Shown here piece by piece: positions 7,846 through 16,588 of a DNA stretch of 64,000 nt. The notes beneath the pieces were generated by a model. That model was not told the origin of the DNA and made no database searches. It saw only the letters and a list, made by a program, of their open reading frames with translations. This stretch comes from Kitasatospora gansuensis (GTDB lineage: Bacteria > Actinomycetota > Actinomycetes > Streptomycetales > Streptomycetaceae): positions 5,394,001-5,458,000 of the forward strand of contig NZ_JACHJR010000001.1 in assembly GCF_014203705.1 (NCBI RefSeq), in the 5' to 3' direction. The position numbers and the translations under genes are program-made. Numbering within the stretch: position 1 is the first letter of the stretch; every line of letters begins with the position of its first letter.

Positions 7846-9264
7846 TCAGGCGTCGGCGCGGGTGGCGTCCCGGCGCTGCTTGAACCAGCCGGCCAGCGAG
7901 AGCGCCAGGGTGAGCGCCGCGGTGAAGTAGAGCTGGACCCGGTTGTCGTGATCCAGCGTCATCAGCCCGAGCACCGTGACGATGCCCGCCAGTGCCACCC
8001 AGGTCAGGTACGGGAAGGCCCACATCCGCACGGTGAGCAGCTCGGGGGCCTCCCGCTCCAGCCGCCGCCGCATCCGCAGCTGGGCCACCGCGATGAAGCC
8101 CCAGACCACCAGCACCGCCGCGCCGACCATGTTGAGCAGCCAGGCGAACACCGTCTCCGGCCAGATGAAGCTGAGCAGCACCGCGAAGAAGCCGAAGGCC
8201 GAGGAGGCCAGCACCGCGAGCCGCGGCACCCCGCCGCTGACCTTGGCCAGCACCCGCGGGCCCTGGCCGCGCTGGACCAGCGAGTACGCCATCCGGGAGG
8301 AGCCGTAGATGTTGGCGTTCATCGCGGAGAGCAGCGCGATCAGCACCACCACGTTCATCAGCTGCGCGGCGTTCGGGATGCCGATGACGTCCAGCACCGC
8401 GACGTACGGGCCGCTGCTGACCACCTCGGGGTCGTTCCACGGGACCAGCGTGACGATCACGGCCATCGAGCCGACGTAGAACAGCGCGATCCGCCACATC
8501 GCGGTGCGCACGGCGATGCTCACGCTGCGCCGGGGGTTCTCGGACTCGGCGGCGGCGATGGTCACCGTCTCGAGCCCGCCGTAGGCGAAGACCGAGGCGA
8601 GCAGACCGGTGACCAGTCCGCTCAGCCCGTTCGGGAAGAACCCGCCCTGGCCGGTCAGGTTGGCGGTGCCGGGGGCCGAAGTGCCGGGCAGCAGACCGAG
8701 GATGGCGAGCACGCAGATCACCAGGAAGGCGACGATCGCCGTCACCTTGATCGCGGCGAACCAGAACTCGAACTCGCCGAAGTTCTTCACGGCGGCCAGG
8801 TTGGTGGCGCAGAAGAAGGTCATGAACAGCGCGACCCAGGCCCAGCTGGGCACGCCGGGCAGCCAGCCGTGCACGATCCCGGCGGCGGCGATCGCCTCGG
8901 CGGCCACCCCGACGCAGAGCAGGGTCCAGAACACCCAGCCGGACGCCACCCCGGCCCAGGGGCCGATCTCCTTCTCGGCGTGCACCGAGAAGGAGCCGCT
9001 GGCCGGGCGGGCCGCCGACATCTCGCCGAGCATCCGCATCACCAGCATGACCAGCAGGCCGGAGGCGGCGAACGCCAGCACGATGGCCGGACCGGCCGCG
9101 GCGATGCCCGCCCCGGAGCCGACGAACAGCCCGGCACCGATCACGCCGCCGAGCGCGATCATCGACAGGTGACGCTGCTTCAGGCCGTGGGTGAGGCCGC
9201 TCGGCGCGGCGGTGGCCGACCGCTCGGTGGGCTCCAGCGTCGGCTGGGGGGTGGGGGAGGACAT
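7846..9264 (-). CDS. Amino-acid permease, APC superfamily (GabP/AnsP type)
   Basis: This 472-residue inner-membrane proton/amino-acid symporter has about 12 hydrophobic segments. The first begins with the family signature LKQRHLSMIALGGVIGAGLF at residues 28-47, followed by the second-helix pattern GPAIVLAF. The ATG at 9264 removes a poorly supported N-terminal extension from a TTG at 9321. No clear Shine-Dalgarno is visible for either, so the start is provisional. The gene stands alone and is divergent from bioY. The substrate cannot be told from the sequence; relatives carry GABA, asparagine or aromatic amino acids. Confidence 0.85.
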   Translation of the reverse strand: MSSPTPQPTLEPTERSATAAPSGLTHGLKQRHLSMIALGGVIGAGLFVGSGAGIAAAGPAIVLAFAASGLLVMLVMRMLGEMSAARPASGSFSVHAEKEIGPWAGVASGWVFWTLLCVGVAAEAIAAAGIVHGWLPGVPSWAWVALFMTFFCATNLAAVKNFGEFEFWFAAIKVTAIVAFLVICVLAILGLLPGTSAPGTANLTGQGGFFPNGLSGLVTGLLASVFAYGGLETVTIAAAESENPRRSVSIAVRTAMWRIALFYVGSMAVIVTLVPWNDPEVVSSGPYVAVLDVIGIPNAAQLMNVVVLIALLSAMNANIYGSSRMAYSLVQRGQGPRVLAKVSGGVPRLAVLASSAFGFFAVLLSFIWPETVFAWLLNMVGAAVLVVWGFIAVAQLRMRRRLEREAPELLTVRMWAFPYLTWVALAGIVTVLGLMTLDHDNRVQLYFTAALTLALSLAGWFKQRRDATRADA

Positions 9265-9532
9265 CAGGCAGGTCCAGACCTTGTACGGATAGCGGGAGGG
9301 ACCGTCCACTATTCGGTACAAACGGTGGGCATGCCAATATCCGGGGCCGGTAGACCGCCATCCGGACGGTCATCTGACGGAAAGTGATCGCTTCCTCACT
9401 CCAGCTGGCCGAAATGCGCCGAACACGACAAGCCAGGGCAGCGGCCCTTGGCCGGATCCGACGCCCTCACCGGCCCGGGCGACGACATAGGTTCACAAGT
9501 GATCACCCAACGAGTCGTCAGGAGACCCGCCC
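9265..9532. promoter_or_regulatory. Divergent intergenic region, permease / bioY
   Basis: No gene is seen here. For bioY a -10-like TAGGTT (9488-9493) would start transcription near 9500. Overlapping small palindromes TCAC-AA-GTGA (9493-9502) and GTGATCAC (9499-9506) lie at that point and could bind a repressor such as a biotin regulator. The reading is speculative. Confidence 0.3.
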
Positions 9533-10132
9533 ATGGCCATCGCCACGCCCGCCGCCGCCACCCCGGTCCTGGCCGACCTGCTCCCGCAGGCCGGTTCCCG
9601 GTTCGGCGCCCAGGCCCGTGAACTCGCCCTGGTCGCCGGGGGAGCGGCCGTCACCGGCCTGGCCGCCCAGCTCTCGGTGGCCGTGCCGGGCTCGCCCGTC
9701 CCGGTCACCGGCCAGACCTTCGCCGCCCTGCTGGTCGGCACCGCGCTCGGCACCCGGCGCGGCATCGCCGCCCTCGGCCTCTACCTGCTGGCCGGGATGG
9801 CGGGCCTGCCCTGGTTCGCCGGCGGCAGCTCCGGCTTCGCGATGCCCAGCCTCGGCTACGTGATCGGCTTCGTGCTGGCGGCCGGCCTGGTCGGCGCGCT
9901 GGCGCGGCGCGGCGCGGACCGCAGCCCGCTGCGGACGGCCGGCGCGATGCTGCTCGGCACCCTGGCGATCTACGCCGTCGGCGTCCCGTACCTGGCCGCC
10001 TCGCTGCACGTCCCGTTGGCCCGCGCGGCCGAACTCGGGCTCTACCCCTACCTGGTGGGCGACGCGCTGAAGCTGGTGCTGGCGATGGGCGCGCTGCCGC
10101 TGGCCTGGAAGCTGGTCCGGCGCGCCTCCTGA
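9533..10132 (+). CDS. bioY: Biotin transporter substrate-binding (S) component
   Basis: This 199-residue membrane protein is the biotin-specific S component of an ECF-type importer, or a solo biotin transporter. It shows the BioY pattern of VPVTGQTFAALL near residues 55-67, the Gly-rich segment GLYLLAGMAGLPWFAGG near 80-97 and five to six hydrophobic helices. AGGAG (9520-9524) precedes the ATG by 8 nt. No bioM/bioN genes are nearby, so it either acts alone or shares a remote energising module. Confidence 0.92.
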   Translation: MAIATPAAATPVLADLLPQAGSRFGAQARELALVAGGAAVTGLAAQLSVAVPGSPVPVTGQTFAALLVGTALGTRRGIAALGLYLLAGMAGLPWFAGGSSGFAMPSLGYVIGFVLAAGLVGALARRGADRSPLRTAGAMLLGTLAIYAVGVPYLAASLHVPLARAAELGLYPYLVGDALKLVLAMGALPLAWKLVRRAS

Positions 10133-10182
10133 TCCGACCTGTCGACGGCGGTCCGGGTACCCGCGCATGCCACAATCTGCGC

Positions 10183-10668
10183 ATGCGCGTGTACCTGGGT
10201 TCCGACCATGCCGGATATGACCTCAAGAACCACCTCGTCCAGTGGCTGAAGGAGAACGGCCACGAGCCGGTCGACTGCGGCCCGCACATCTACGACGCGG
10301 TGGACGACTACCCGCCGTTCTGCCTCCGGGCGGCCGAGCGCACCGCCGCGGACCCGGAGTCGCTGGGCGTCGTGATCGGCGGCTCCGGCAACGGCGAGGC
10401 GATCGCCGCCAACAAGGTCAAGGGTGTCCGGGCGGCGCTGGCCTGGAGCGAGCAGACCGCCTCGCTCGGCCGCGAGCACAACAACGCCAACGTGATCAGC
10501 GTCGGCGGCCGGATGCACACCGAGGCCGAGGCCACCCGCTTCGTCGAGATCTTCCTCAACACCCCGTACAGCGGCGAGGAGCGGCACACTCGCCGGATCG
10601 AGATGCTCTCCGAGTACGAGACCACCGGCGAGCTCCCCCCGATCCCCGCCCACCACCCGCAGGTCTGA
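10183..10668 (+). CDS. rpiB: Ribose-5-phosphate isomerase B
   Basis: This 161-residue cytosolic enzyme interconverts ribose-5-phosphate and ribulose-5-phosphate in the pentose phosphate pathway. It has the RpiB N-terminus (VYLGSDHAGYDLK), the phosphate loop GGSGNGE in the mycobacterial style that lacks the catalytic cysteine of the E. coli type, and REHNNAN. It ends in a strong terminator. No ribosome-binding site precedes the ATG; CACAAT (10171-10176) ends 6 nt before it, so the transcript is probably leaderless. Confidence 0.95.
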   Translation: MRVYLGSDHAGYDLKNHLVQWLKENGHEPVDCGPHIYDAVDDYPPFCLRAAERTAADPESLGVVIGGSGNGEAIAANKVKGVRAALAWSEQTASLGREHNNANVISVGGRMHTEAEATRFVEIFLNTPYSGEERHTRRIEMLSEYETTGELPPIPAHHPQV

Positions 10669-10680
10669 CCTTCCCGATCC

Positions 10681-10719
10681 GCCGGGGGCAGGGGCCGACG
10701 CCCCTGCCCCCGGCGTTTT
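10681..10719 (+). terminator. Intrinsic terminator after rpiB
   Basis: A 15-bp perfect GC stem (10681-10695 with 10700-10714) with a CGAC loop is followed by G and four T. It is also placed to stop the convergent acetyltransferase gene. Confidence 0.9.
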
Positions 10720-10731
10720 CGTGTCGTGCCG

Positions 10732-12012
10732 TCAGAAGCCGTGCGGCAGCCAGGGGGCGAGGTCCGAGGCGAAGGCCCGGTCGGCCTCGGCCAGCGCACC
10801 GTCGCCCAGCTCCCGCACCAACCCGGCCCGCCCGAGCGCCGCGAGCCTGACCCCGCCCAGGTAGGCGGCCCCCAACTCCCGTACGTCCAGCACCAGATCG
10901 GCCGGATCGTCGGTGCGCACGCAGCTCGCGCCCTTGCCGGGCCCGCCGCTGCGCAGCCGCCAGCGTCCGGTGTTCCACGGACAGAAGCCGTCGGTCACCT
11001 CCAGCACCACGTCCAGCGCGGTCGCGTACTCGCGCAGCTCCAGCGCCTCGCCGAGCCGGACCAGCCGGACGTGCAGCGCGTCGCCGAGCCGGGGCTCCAG
11101 CCGGCGCGGGTCGTCGACCAGGTGCAGCACCGGGTCGTCCACCGGGCGGTTGGCGACGGTCACCCGCTCGACCAGGTCCAGGTTCAGCAGGTAGTCCCAG
11201 AGCGTCGCGTACACCTCGGGCGTGCGCGCCTCGATGTCGCGGACCCGGACGGTGCCGTCCGGGAGGTCCTCGGTGCCCCAGGCGACCGAGACCGAGTACC
11301 GGGCGTAGCCCAGCAGCCGGCCGCTCTCCCGGTCCTCGGCGAGGACGCACTGCCGGGGCGAGGCGCCGTCCCGCCCGGCCGGCGGGTCGAGCAGCGGGAG
11401 CTTCTCCCAGCCCGGCCGGCGCTCCAGCATGCCGGGACGCCCGGCCACCAGCCCGGCGTACAGCTCCTCGCAGGCCGGGCCGCTCTCGACCGGGTCGGCC
11501 AGCCGCAGCCGGACACCGCGGTCCACCGGGGTCCGCACCGCGACCTTGCCGGTCGGCACGGTCAGCGCCATCCGCCAGCTGCCCAGGCCGTAGCCGAACC
11601 GGCCGTAGATCCCGGACTCCGAGGCGGTCAGCACCGCCACCGCCTCGCCGCCGTCCCGCAGCTCCGTCAGCTGACGCCGCATCAGCCCGGTGAGGATGCC
11701 GCGCCGCCGGTGGGTCGGCAGCACCCCGACCATGGTGACCGCCGCGACCGGGACCACCACCCCGCCCGGCACGGTCATCCGCAGCGAGAACGCCCCGGCG
11801 CAGGCCACCGGTGCGGCGCCGTCCCAGACGCCCAGCGAGCGGGCCGGCTCGGTCAGCTCGCGCCAGAGCGCGCGCTCCTCGGGGTGCTCCTCCTGGCCGC
11901 CGAAGGCGACCTCCAGGGTCCGGTACCAGCCGTCCCACTCCTCGCCCGTCAGGGTGCGTACCGTCAGGCCGTCGACTGTCAGGTTGTCAAATGTCTCGGT
12001 ATCAGCGGTCAT
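10732..12012 (-). CDS. GNAT acetyltransferase, Eis-like
   Basis: This 426-residue cytoplasmic protein resembles the Eis family: an N-terminal GNAT domain with acetyl-CoA loop VLPTHRRRGILTGLM near residues 92-106, a second GNAT-like domain (FGYGLGSWRMALTVP) and a C-terminal sterol-carrier-like domain. Known Eis proteins acetylate amines of aminoglycosides or lysines; the substrate here cannot be inferred. The ATG at 12012 was chosen over one at 12039 by homology of the N-terminus; neither has a good ribosome site. It is divergent from the PP2C gene. Confidence 0.82.
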   Translation of the reverse strand: MTADTETFDNLTVDGLTVRTLTGEEWDGWYRTLEVAFGGQEEHPEERALWRELTEPARSLGVWDGAAPVACAGAFSLRMTVPGGVVVPVAAVTMVGVLPTHRRRGILTGLMRRQLTELRDGGEAVAVLTASESGIYGRFGYGLGSWRMALTVPTGKVAVRTPVDRGVRLRLADPVESGPACEELYAGLVAGRPGMLERRPGWEKLPLLDPPAGRDGASPRQCVLAEDRESGRLLGYARYSVSVAWGTEDLPDGTVRVRDIEARTPEVYATLWDYLLNLDLVERVTVANRPVDDPVLHLVDDPRRLEPRLGDALHVRLVRLGEALELREYATALDVVLEVTDGFCPWNTGRWRLRSGGPGKGASCVRTDDPADLVLDVRELGAAYLGGVRLAALGRAGLVRELGDGALAEADRAFASDLAPWLPHGF

Positions 12013-12195
12013 ATGCCAACAGCTATCACCGAGTTGCATCGTGCGCGACTGACATTCGGCGGCTTGACCGCACGGGTTCCGGCGGCGGGTGGGCGCCTCC
12101 GGCGGCCGAAATCCGCGCGTTCCGCGCGGAACGGTGCGCCCGGCGGCGCCCCAACCGTCGACGGCGGGCCGCGCCGGTGGATAAGGTCAGAGCCC

Positions 12196-13431
12196 ATGGC
12201 TGGCAGCACGCCGGGTCTCACACCCCGGCCGACTGAGACGGGCCCGGCCGCACAGGCGGCCGACACCCCGTGGACGGCCCGGTTGCGCGGCAGGCTCTAC
12301 CGGGTCCGCCGAGTGCTGCGCCGGACCGGAGTGGACTACTTCCGCGGCGACGCCTCCGACTGGCTCGCCTTCGCGGTGCTGTTCGCGGCCGTCCCGCTGC
12401 TGGTGGTGCTCAACGTCCTGATCCCGGCCTGGGCCCCGCCCACCGCGCTGGTGCTGCCGATCCTGGCCGGCGCGCTGCTGCTGCGGCCCGGCACCCTGGT
12501 GCTGCTCTACGCGGCCGCCGCGCTCGGGCTCTCGGTCGAGTCGCTGATCCACACCGGCGAGCGGGTGGCCAGCGACCGCCCCGACACGTACGTCTACGGC
12601 GTCACCCCGGGCGCCGCCCTGGTGGTCGGCGCGGTCGGGGTGGCCGGGCTGCTGCTGGCCCAGTTCCGCAGCCGGGTCGGCGTGCCGTGGCGCGGCGGCG
12701 GCTCGATGCTGTTCGACCTGCGCGAGCGGCTGCGGGTGCAGAGCAGGGTGCCCGCGCTGCCCGCGGGCTGGTCCGCCGACATGGCGCTCCGCCCGGCCGG
12801 CGGCCAGTCCTTCTCCGGCGACTTCGTGGTGGCCACCCGGACCGGCCCCGGCCGGCGGACCCTGGAGGTGGTCCTGGCCGACGTGTCCGGAAAGGGCATG
12901 GACGCGGGCTCCCGCGCGCTGCTGCTCTCCGGCGCGTTCGGCGGGCTGCTCGGCTCGCTGCCGGCCCAGCAGTTCCTGCCCGCCGCCAACGGCTACCTGC
13001 TCCGGCAGGACTGGGACGAGGGCTTCGCGACCGCCGTGCACCTGGTGCTGGACCTGGAGACCGGCGAGTACGAGCTGCTGTCGGCCGGGCACCTGCCCGG
13101 GATGCAGCGGCACGCGGGCACCGGCCGCTGGGAGATCAAGGAGTCCACCGAGGGCGCGCTGCTCGGGGTCTACGACGGCGCGGTGTTCGAGGCGGTCCGC
13201 GGCCGGCTGGACCAGGGCGACGTGCTGATGCTCTGCACCGACGGCATGGTGGAGATCCCCGGCCGGGACCTGACCGAGGGGATGGACCGGCTGATGGGGG
13301 AGGCGGACCGGCTGATCGGCGGCGCCCCGTTCTCCCAACACGGCGGCCGGGGCTCGGCGGTGAGGCTGATCGAGTCGGTCGCCAAGGACGTGAACGACGA
13401 CCGGGCGGTCCTGCTGCTCTGGCGTGGGTGA
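12196..13431 (+). CDS. Membrane-anchored PP2C/SpoIIE-type serine phosphatase
   Basis: This 411-residue protein starts with a basic region, then three or four membrane spans (about residues 55-160), then a SpoIIE-type PP2C domain. Visible metal-site motifs are the loop SFSGDF, LADVSGKGMDA, LSAGHLPGM, LCTDGMVE and the terminal NDDRAVLLL. Such phosphatases act on anti-anti-sigma factors. No sensor domain (GAF, PAS) is present, so input must come through the membrane part or partners. TAAGGT lies 8 nt before the ATG and could be either a -10 of a leaderless transcript or a ribosome site (AAGG). Confidence 0.9.
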   Translation: MAGSTPGLTPRPTETGPAAQAADTPWTARLRGRLYRVRRVLRRTGVDYFRGDASDWLAFAVLFAAVPLLVVLNVLIPAWAPPTALVLPILAGALLLRPGTLVLLYAAAALGLSVESLIHTGERVASDRPDTYVYGVTPGAALVVGAVGVAGLLLAQFRSRVGVPWRGGGSMLFDLRERLRVQSRVPALPAGWSADMALRPAGGQSFSGDFVVATRTGPGRRTLEVVLADVSGKGMDAGSRALLLSGAFGGLLGSLPAQQFLPAANGYLLRQDWDEGFATAVHLVLDLETGEYELLSAGHLPGMQRHAGTGRWEIKESTEGALLGVYDGAVFEAVRGRLDQGDVLMLCTDGMVEIPGRDLTEGMDRLMGEADRLIGGAPFSQHGGRGSAVRLIESVAKDVNDDRAVLLLWRG

Positions 13432-13774
13432 CCGACCGGTAGCCGAAGTGTGTCAAGTCGGTGCACCGGTCTTCGGCCATTCCTGATCGCGGCCCGGTGC
13501 AGTGGATCTAGGTCCGGCCCCACCAGCCCGGGAGCGGTCAACTTCCAGTTAGGGGTACCCGTTCGACGGCCCGTCAGGTCGGCTGGGCTATCGTCTCGGT
13601 CGGCGGAAATTCGTCTCACATCGCAGGATCTTCGCGGCTGGCTTCCGGCAAGTCCTTTACGCAGTCGGCACGAACGACCACACTGAGTTCGGGTGGGACG
13701 GTCGGTTCTCGGGGGTCTCGGGGGATTGGGCCCGCCACGAAGCTCGCTACGAAAGAATGAGGAAGTGAGTCCTG
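13432..13774. other. 343-bp non-coding gap before the small membrane protein
   Basis: No ORF with actinomycete codon bias is seen. Candidate -10 hexamers are TATCGT near 13589 and TTTACG near 13656, and AGGAAG precedes the next start codon. No strong hairpin was found. Confidence 0.4.
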
Positions 13775-13969
13775 GTGGCCTTCTCCGTCTCAGCGCTGGT
13801 CCTGTTCGGGATCATCGTGGTCATCTTCATCCGCAACAAGCAGTTGAAGACCAGTCACGCGGTCATGGCCGCACTGTTCGGCTTCATGCTCAGCCAGTCC
13901 ACGGCGGCCAAGCCGATCCAGGACTTCCTCACCCAGCTCGCGCAGACCATCTCCTCGGTCGCCAGCTGA
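13775..13969 (+). CDS. Small membrane protein, 64 residues, unknown
   Basis: The GTG start is 9 nt after GGAAG. The protein has one clear transmembrane helix (FSVSALVLFGIIVVIFI, residues 3-19), a basic turn RNKQLKTSH that should be cytoplasmic, and a second amphipathic helix (AVMAALFGFMLSQS). It ends with TGA just before a convergent gene. Codon use is strongly G/C at third positions, so it looks like a real gene. I do not recognise a family with a known role. Confidence 0.65.
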   Translation: MAFSVSALVLFGIIVVIFIRNKQLKTSHAVMAALFGFMLSQSTAAKPIQDFLTQLAQTISSVAS

Positions 13970-14009
13970 CGACGCACGGCCTCGGGCGCGGCTGACCCGG
14001 GTCAGGCTT

Positions 14010-14747
14010 TCAGCGACGACTCCGCCACCAGCGGCCCAACCAGCGGCGCGGCGGCGGGGGTTCAGCCTGTCCCGGGTGCTCCGGCTGCGGGTGCTCGGCG
14101 ACCAGCAGCAGGAACAGCCGGGCCCAGCAGAGCCGTTCGCCCCGTGGCCAGTCCAGTGCGCGCAGGGCGGCCGAAGCCGGCTCGCAGACCGTCCCGTTGA
14201 TCCGGACCTCGGCGACGTCGTCGCCCGCCTTGCCGCCGAAGAACAGCTTCACGCCGTTGACCTGACGCTCGGTCAGCTTCGGCAGCACGGCGGCCGCCAG
14301 CACCGGGCCGAGGTCGCGCTCGGTGACCCAGTCGAACAGCGGGTCGGTGTCGGCGCCGAACACCGCGGCCGGGCCCTGCACCACGTGCCAGCCGGGGAAC
14401 TCGGGGGCGTCGTAGTGGTCGCCCTCGCCGGTCAGCAGGCTCAGTACGGCGGTCGCCGTGGTGCCCGCCCACATCCGCACCGCGCTGTCCAGCCGCTCCA
14501 CCTCGGTGCCGCCCACACCGGCCGCGCAGTCCCAGAGCACCGGTGCGTCGCCCTGGCCGAGCCGCAGGACGTAGCCGAGGTCGACATGGCCGGCGCCGGT
14601 GCCGTGCTCGTCGTGGTCGCGGAAGGCCACCGCCGTGGTGCCGGGGCCGCGCACCAGCGGGCCGTCGAGGGTGAACTCCTGACCGAGTCCGGCCATCTCG
14701 CGGATCACCGCGCGCTGGATGACGGCCAGCCGTTCCTCGGGGCGCAC
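14010..14747 (-). CDS. Conserved hypothetical protein (possibly DUF6348-type)
   Basis: This 245-residue soluble protein has no signal peptide or membrane span. The GTG start at 14747 is fixed by AAGGAG 8 nt upstream. Visible features are a moderately conserved centre (FRDHDEHGTGAGHVDLGYVLRL, given only as a landmark by its first residues FRDHDEHGTG near residue 42), a WHVVQGPAAVFG segment and a Pro/Arg-rich tail. It resembles streptomycete proteins of unknown function that I associate loosely with DUF6348. It is convergent with the 64-residue gene, with a 14-bp palindrome (13992-14005) between them. Confidence 0.7.
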   Translation of the reverse strand: MRPEERLAVIQRAVIREMAGLGQEFTLDGPLVRGPGTTAVAFRDHDEHGTGAGHVDLGYVLRLGQGDAPVLWDCAAGVGGTEVERLDSAVRMWAGTTATAVLSLLTGEGDHYDAPEFPGWHVVQGPAAVFGADTDPLFDWVTERDLGPVLAAAVLPKLTERQVNGVKLFFGGKAGDDVAEVRINGTVCEPASAALRALDWPRGERLCWARLFLLLVAEHPQPEHPGQAEPPPPRRWLGRWWRSRR

Positions 14748-14773
14748 AGGCGGGGCTCCTTGCTCAGCGGCGC

Positions 14774-14793
14774 CTCGAACACCTGCGTTCGAG
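14774..14793. promoter_or_regulatory. 7-bp inverted repeat upstream of the hypothetical gene
   Basis: CTCGAAC (14774-14780) and GTTCGAG (14787-14793) are separated by 6 nt, 27 bp ahead of the start codon at 14747. It is a plausible operator. The rest of 14748-15080 holds no gene that I can support. Confidence 0.35.
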
Positions 14794-15080
14794 CTCGACC
14801 GTGGGCGAGCGTATCGGCCCGACGTGAGCGGTGTCACGGTGAACGCTGGCGGAGCGGGTCCGGCCGGGCACGGACGGCGATATCGGACACCCTCCGTAGA
14901 AAGGTCGGGGACGAAGCGTCGCCGATTCGGGGTGTCAGGGGCGCAAGTCCCGACCGGGACGTGACCTTCGTCCCTGATCATCCTTGTTCAGCGTTCAACC
15001 GGGGCTTGCCACTTCGCGACCGATCGGCTTTGCTTCGAGGCCTGTCCGGTGAACGACCGGACGGGCTCATCCGGGCGGAA

Positions 15081-15246
15081 CGCCGAATCCTGCCGCCGCC
15101 CGGCGCCTCGTACAAGGCACGCATGGCAGGAGCGGGGGACCCAAGGTAAGTCGCCGAACCGGTGTGAACCGGGACGGCTTGGGGTTAAGCCGCATTCCTG
15201 CGGCCGGGCATCTCCAGTCCGCACCCGACAGCTCACCTCGTAGGCG
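15081..15246 (+). ncRNA. c-di-AMP riboswitch (ydaO/yuaA class) upstream of M23 hydrolase
   Basis: The leader carries the conserved blocks of the actinobacterial ydaO motif in order: GCCGAATCCTG at 15082, GGCAGGAGCGGGGGACCCAA at about 15125-15144, CTTGGGGTTAAGCCG at about 15178-15192, and CAGCTCACCTCGTAGGCG at 15229-15246. It ends 16 nt before the start codon of a cell-wall hydrolase. This class senses cyclic di-AMP and in Streptomyces precedes wall-remodelling genes such as rpf and M23/NlpC hydrolases. Boundaries are approximate. Confidence 0.9.
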
Positions 15247-15262
15247 TCGGAGAGGACCCCCC

Positions 15263-16276
15263 ATGTCCGCACAGGGCAAGCACCGTCGCGTCCAGCTGTC
15301 CCACCTGACCCGGATCGCCGTCGCGACCGGCGTCCTCGGCGCCACCTTCGCACTCCCGGTCGCCGCCGCCAGCGCCCACCAGGGCCACGCCGCCGCCTCC
15401 GTGCCGCAGGCCGCCCCGGCCGCCGTGACCACCATCGCCACCGAGACCGCTCCGGCCGCCACCGCGGTGACCCCGGTCGCCGCCGCCACCCCGGCCGCGA
15501 GCAGCTACCAGGTCGTCAGTGGCGACACCCTCTCGAAGATCGCCTCCGCCAAGCAGGTGGACGGCGGCTGGGAGAAGCTCTACCAGGACAACCGCACCGT
15601 GGTCGGCGGCAACCCGAACCTGATCTACCCGGGTCAGCAGCTCTCGCTCGCCGGCAAGGCCGTGGCCGCCACGCCGGCGCCCGCCGCGGAGGCCCCGAAG
15701 GCCGTCGTCGAGGCGCCGAAGACCGAGACCAAGTCCTCCTCTTCCTCCTCCGCGAGCACCACGGACTCCACCAAGGCGTCCCGCTCCAAGGCGACCACCG
15801 CGGCCCCGAAGGCGAGCACCGCCCCGAAGGCTGCTGCGGCTCCGAAGGCCGAGTCGGCCGCCGTGGCGGCCGGCGGCTACGTCGCCCCGGTCAGCGGCGG
15901 CACCTCCACCGCGTACCACGCCTCCGGTTCCTCCTGGTCCAGCGGCTACCACACCGGTGTCGACTTCCGCGCCTCGACCGGCACCAGCGTCAAGGCCATC
16001 ACCTCCGGCACCGTGGTCAAGGCCGGCAACGGCGGGTCCTACGGCAACGAGGTCGTCGTCAAGCACGCCGACGGCAAGTACTCCGAGTACGCCCACCTCT
16101 CCTCGATCTCCGTCAGCGTCGGCCAGTCCGTCTCGGCCGGCCAGCAGCTGGGCCTCTCCGGCGCCACCGGCAACGTGACCGGCCCGCACCTGCACTTCGA
16201 GGTCCGCACCGGCCCGGCCTACGGCTCCGACATCGACCCGGTCGCCTACCTGCGCGCGCACGGCGTCAACGTCTGA
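15263..16276 (+). CDS. Secreted LysM-M23 peptidoglycan endopeptidase
   Basis: This 337-residue exported hydrolase has a basic N-terminus and signal peptide ending near VAAASAHQG (residues 1-38). A LysM peptidoglycan-binding domain follows (YQVVSGDTLSKIA to YPGQQLSL, about 83-130). Then comes an Ala/Lys/Ser-rich linker of some 80 residues and a C-terminal M23 domain with zinc ligands in HTGVD and the HLHFEV motif. It cuts peptide cross-links in the wall. GGAGAGG lies 6 nt ahead of the ATG. Expression should be controlled by the c-di-AMP riboswitch in its leader, as for other streptomycete wall hydrolases. Confidence 0.94.
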   Translation: MSAQGKHRRVQLSHLTRIAVATGVLGATFALPVAAASAHQGHAAASVPQAAPAAVTTIATETAPAATAVTPVAAATPAASSYQVVSGDTLSKIASAKQVDGGWEKLYQDNRTVVGGNPNLIYPGQQLSLAGKAVAATPAPAAEAPKAVVEAPKTETKSSSSSSASTTDSTKASRSKATTAAPKASTAPKAAAAPKAESAAVAAGGYVAPVSGGTSTAYHASGSSWSSGYHTGVDFRASTGTSVKAITSGTVVKAGNGGSYGNEVVVKHADGKYSEYAHLSSISVSVGQSVSAGQQLGLSGATGNVTGPHLHFEVRTGPAYGSDIDPVAYLRAHGVNV

Positions 16277-16303
16277 TCCGACTGACTCGGCCTCAGACGA
16301 CTT

Positions 16304-16332
16304 CGGCCCCCTGGTCATTGACCAGGGGGCCG
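16304..16332. terminator. Terminator after the M23 gene
   Basis: A perfect 13-bp stem (16304-16316 with 16320-16332) with a 3-nt loop lies between the hydrolase and the convergent tRNA-Gly. Confidence 0.85.
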
Positions 16333-16341
16333 AGGCGTTGG

Positions 16342-16412
16342 AGCGGGTGACGAGAATCGAACTCGCGTGACCAGTTTGGAAGACTGGGGCTCTACCATTG
16401 AGCTACACCCGC
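16342..16412 (-). tRNA. tRNA-Gly (anticodon TCC)
   Basis: On the minus strand a complete cloverleaf is seen: acceptor GCGGGTG/CACCCGC with discriminator T, D-arm TAGCTCAATGGTAGA, anticodon loop CTTCCAA giving TCC, and T-arm GCGAGTTCGATTCTCGT. Length 71 nt without CCA. It reads GGA and GGG codons. Confidence 0.95.
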
Positions 16413-16588
16413 GTGCGGTGCCGGAGCGCACAGTGACCTCGGGGCCGTTGCCGGTCGCGAGGACAGGGTCAGCGTACCTGGTCGGGTCGGTTGCTCGCAC
16501 ACCGCTTTGGCGGTTCGGCCCGTTCGGTGGGTCTCCGATATGACCATGGGGGCGGCCGGGGCGGCGTGTACGCTTCCTCTCGGCACCA

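Noticed and set aside
13992..14005. 14-bp palindrome CTGACCCGGGTCAG as an operator
   Set aside because: It lies between two convergent stop codons, where no promoter is expected. At most it contributes to termination, and it has no loop.
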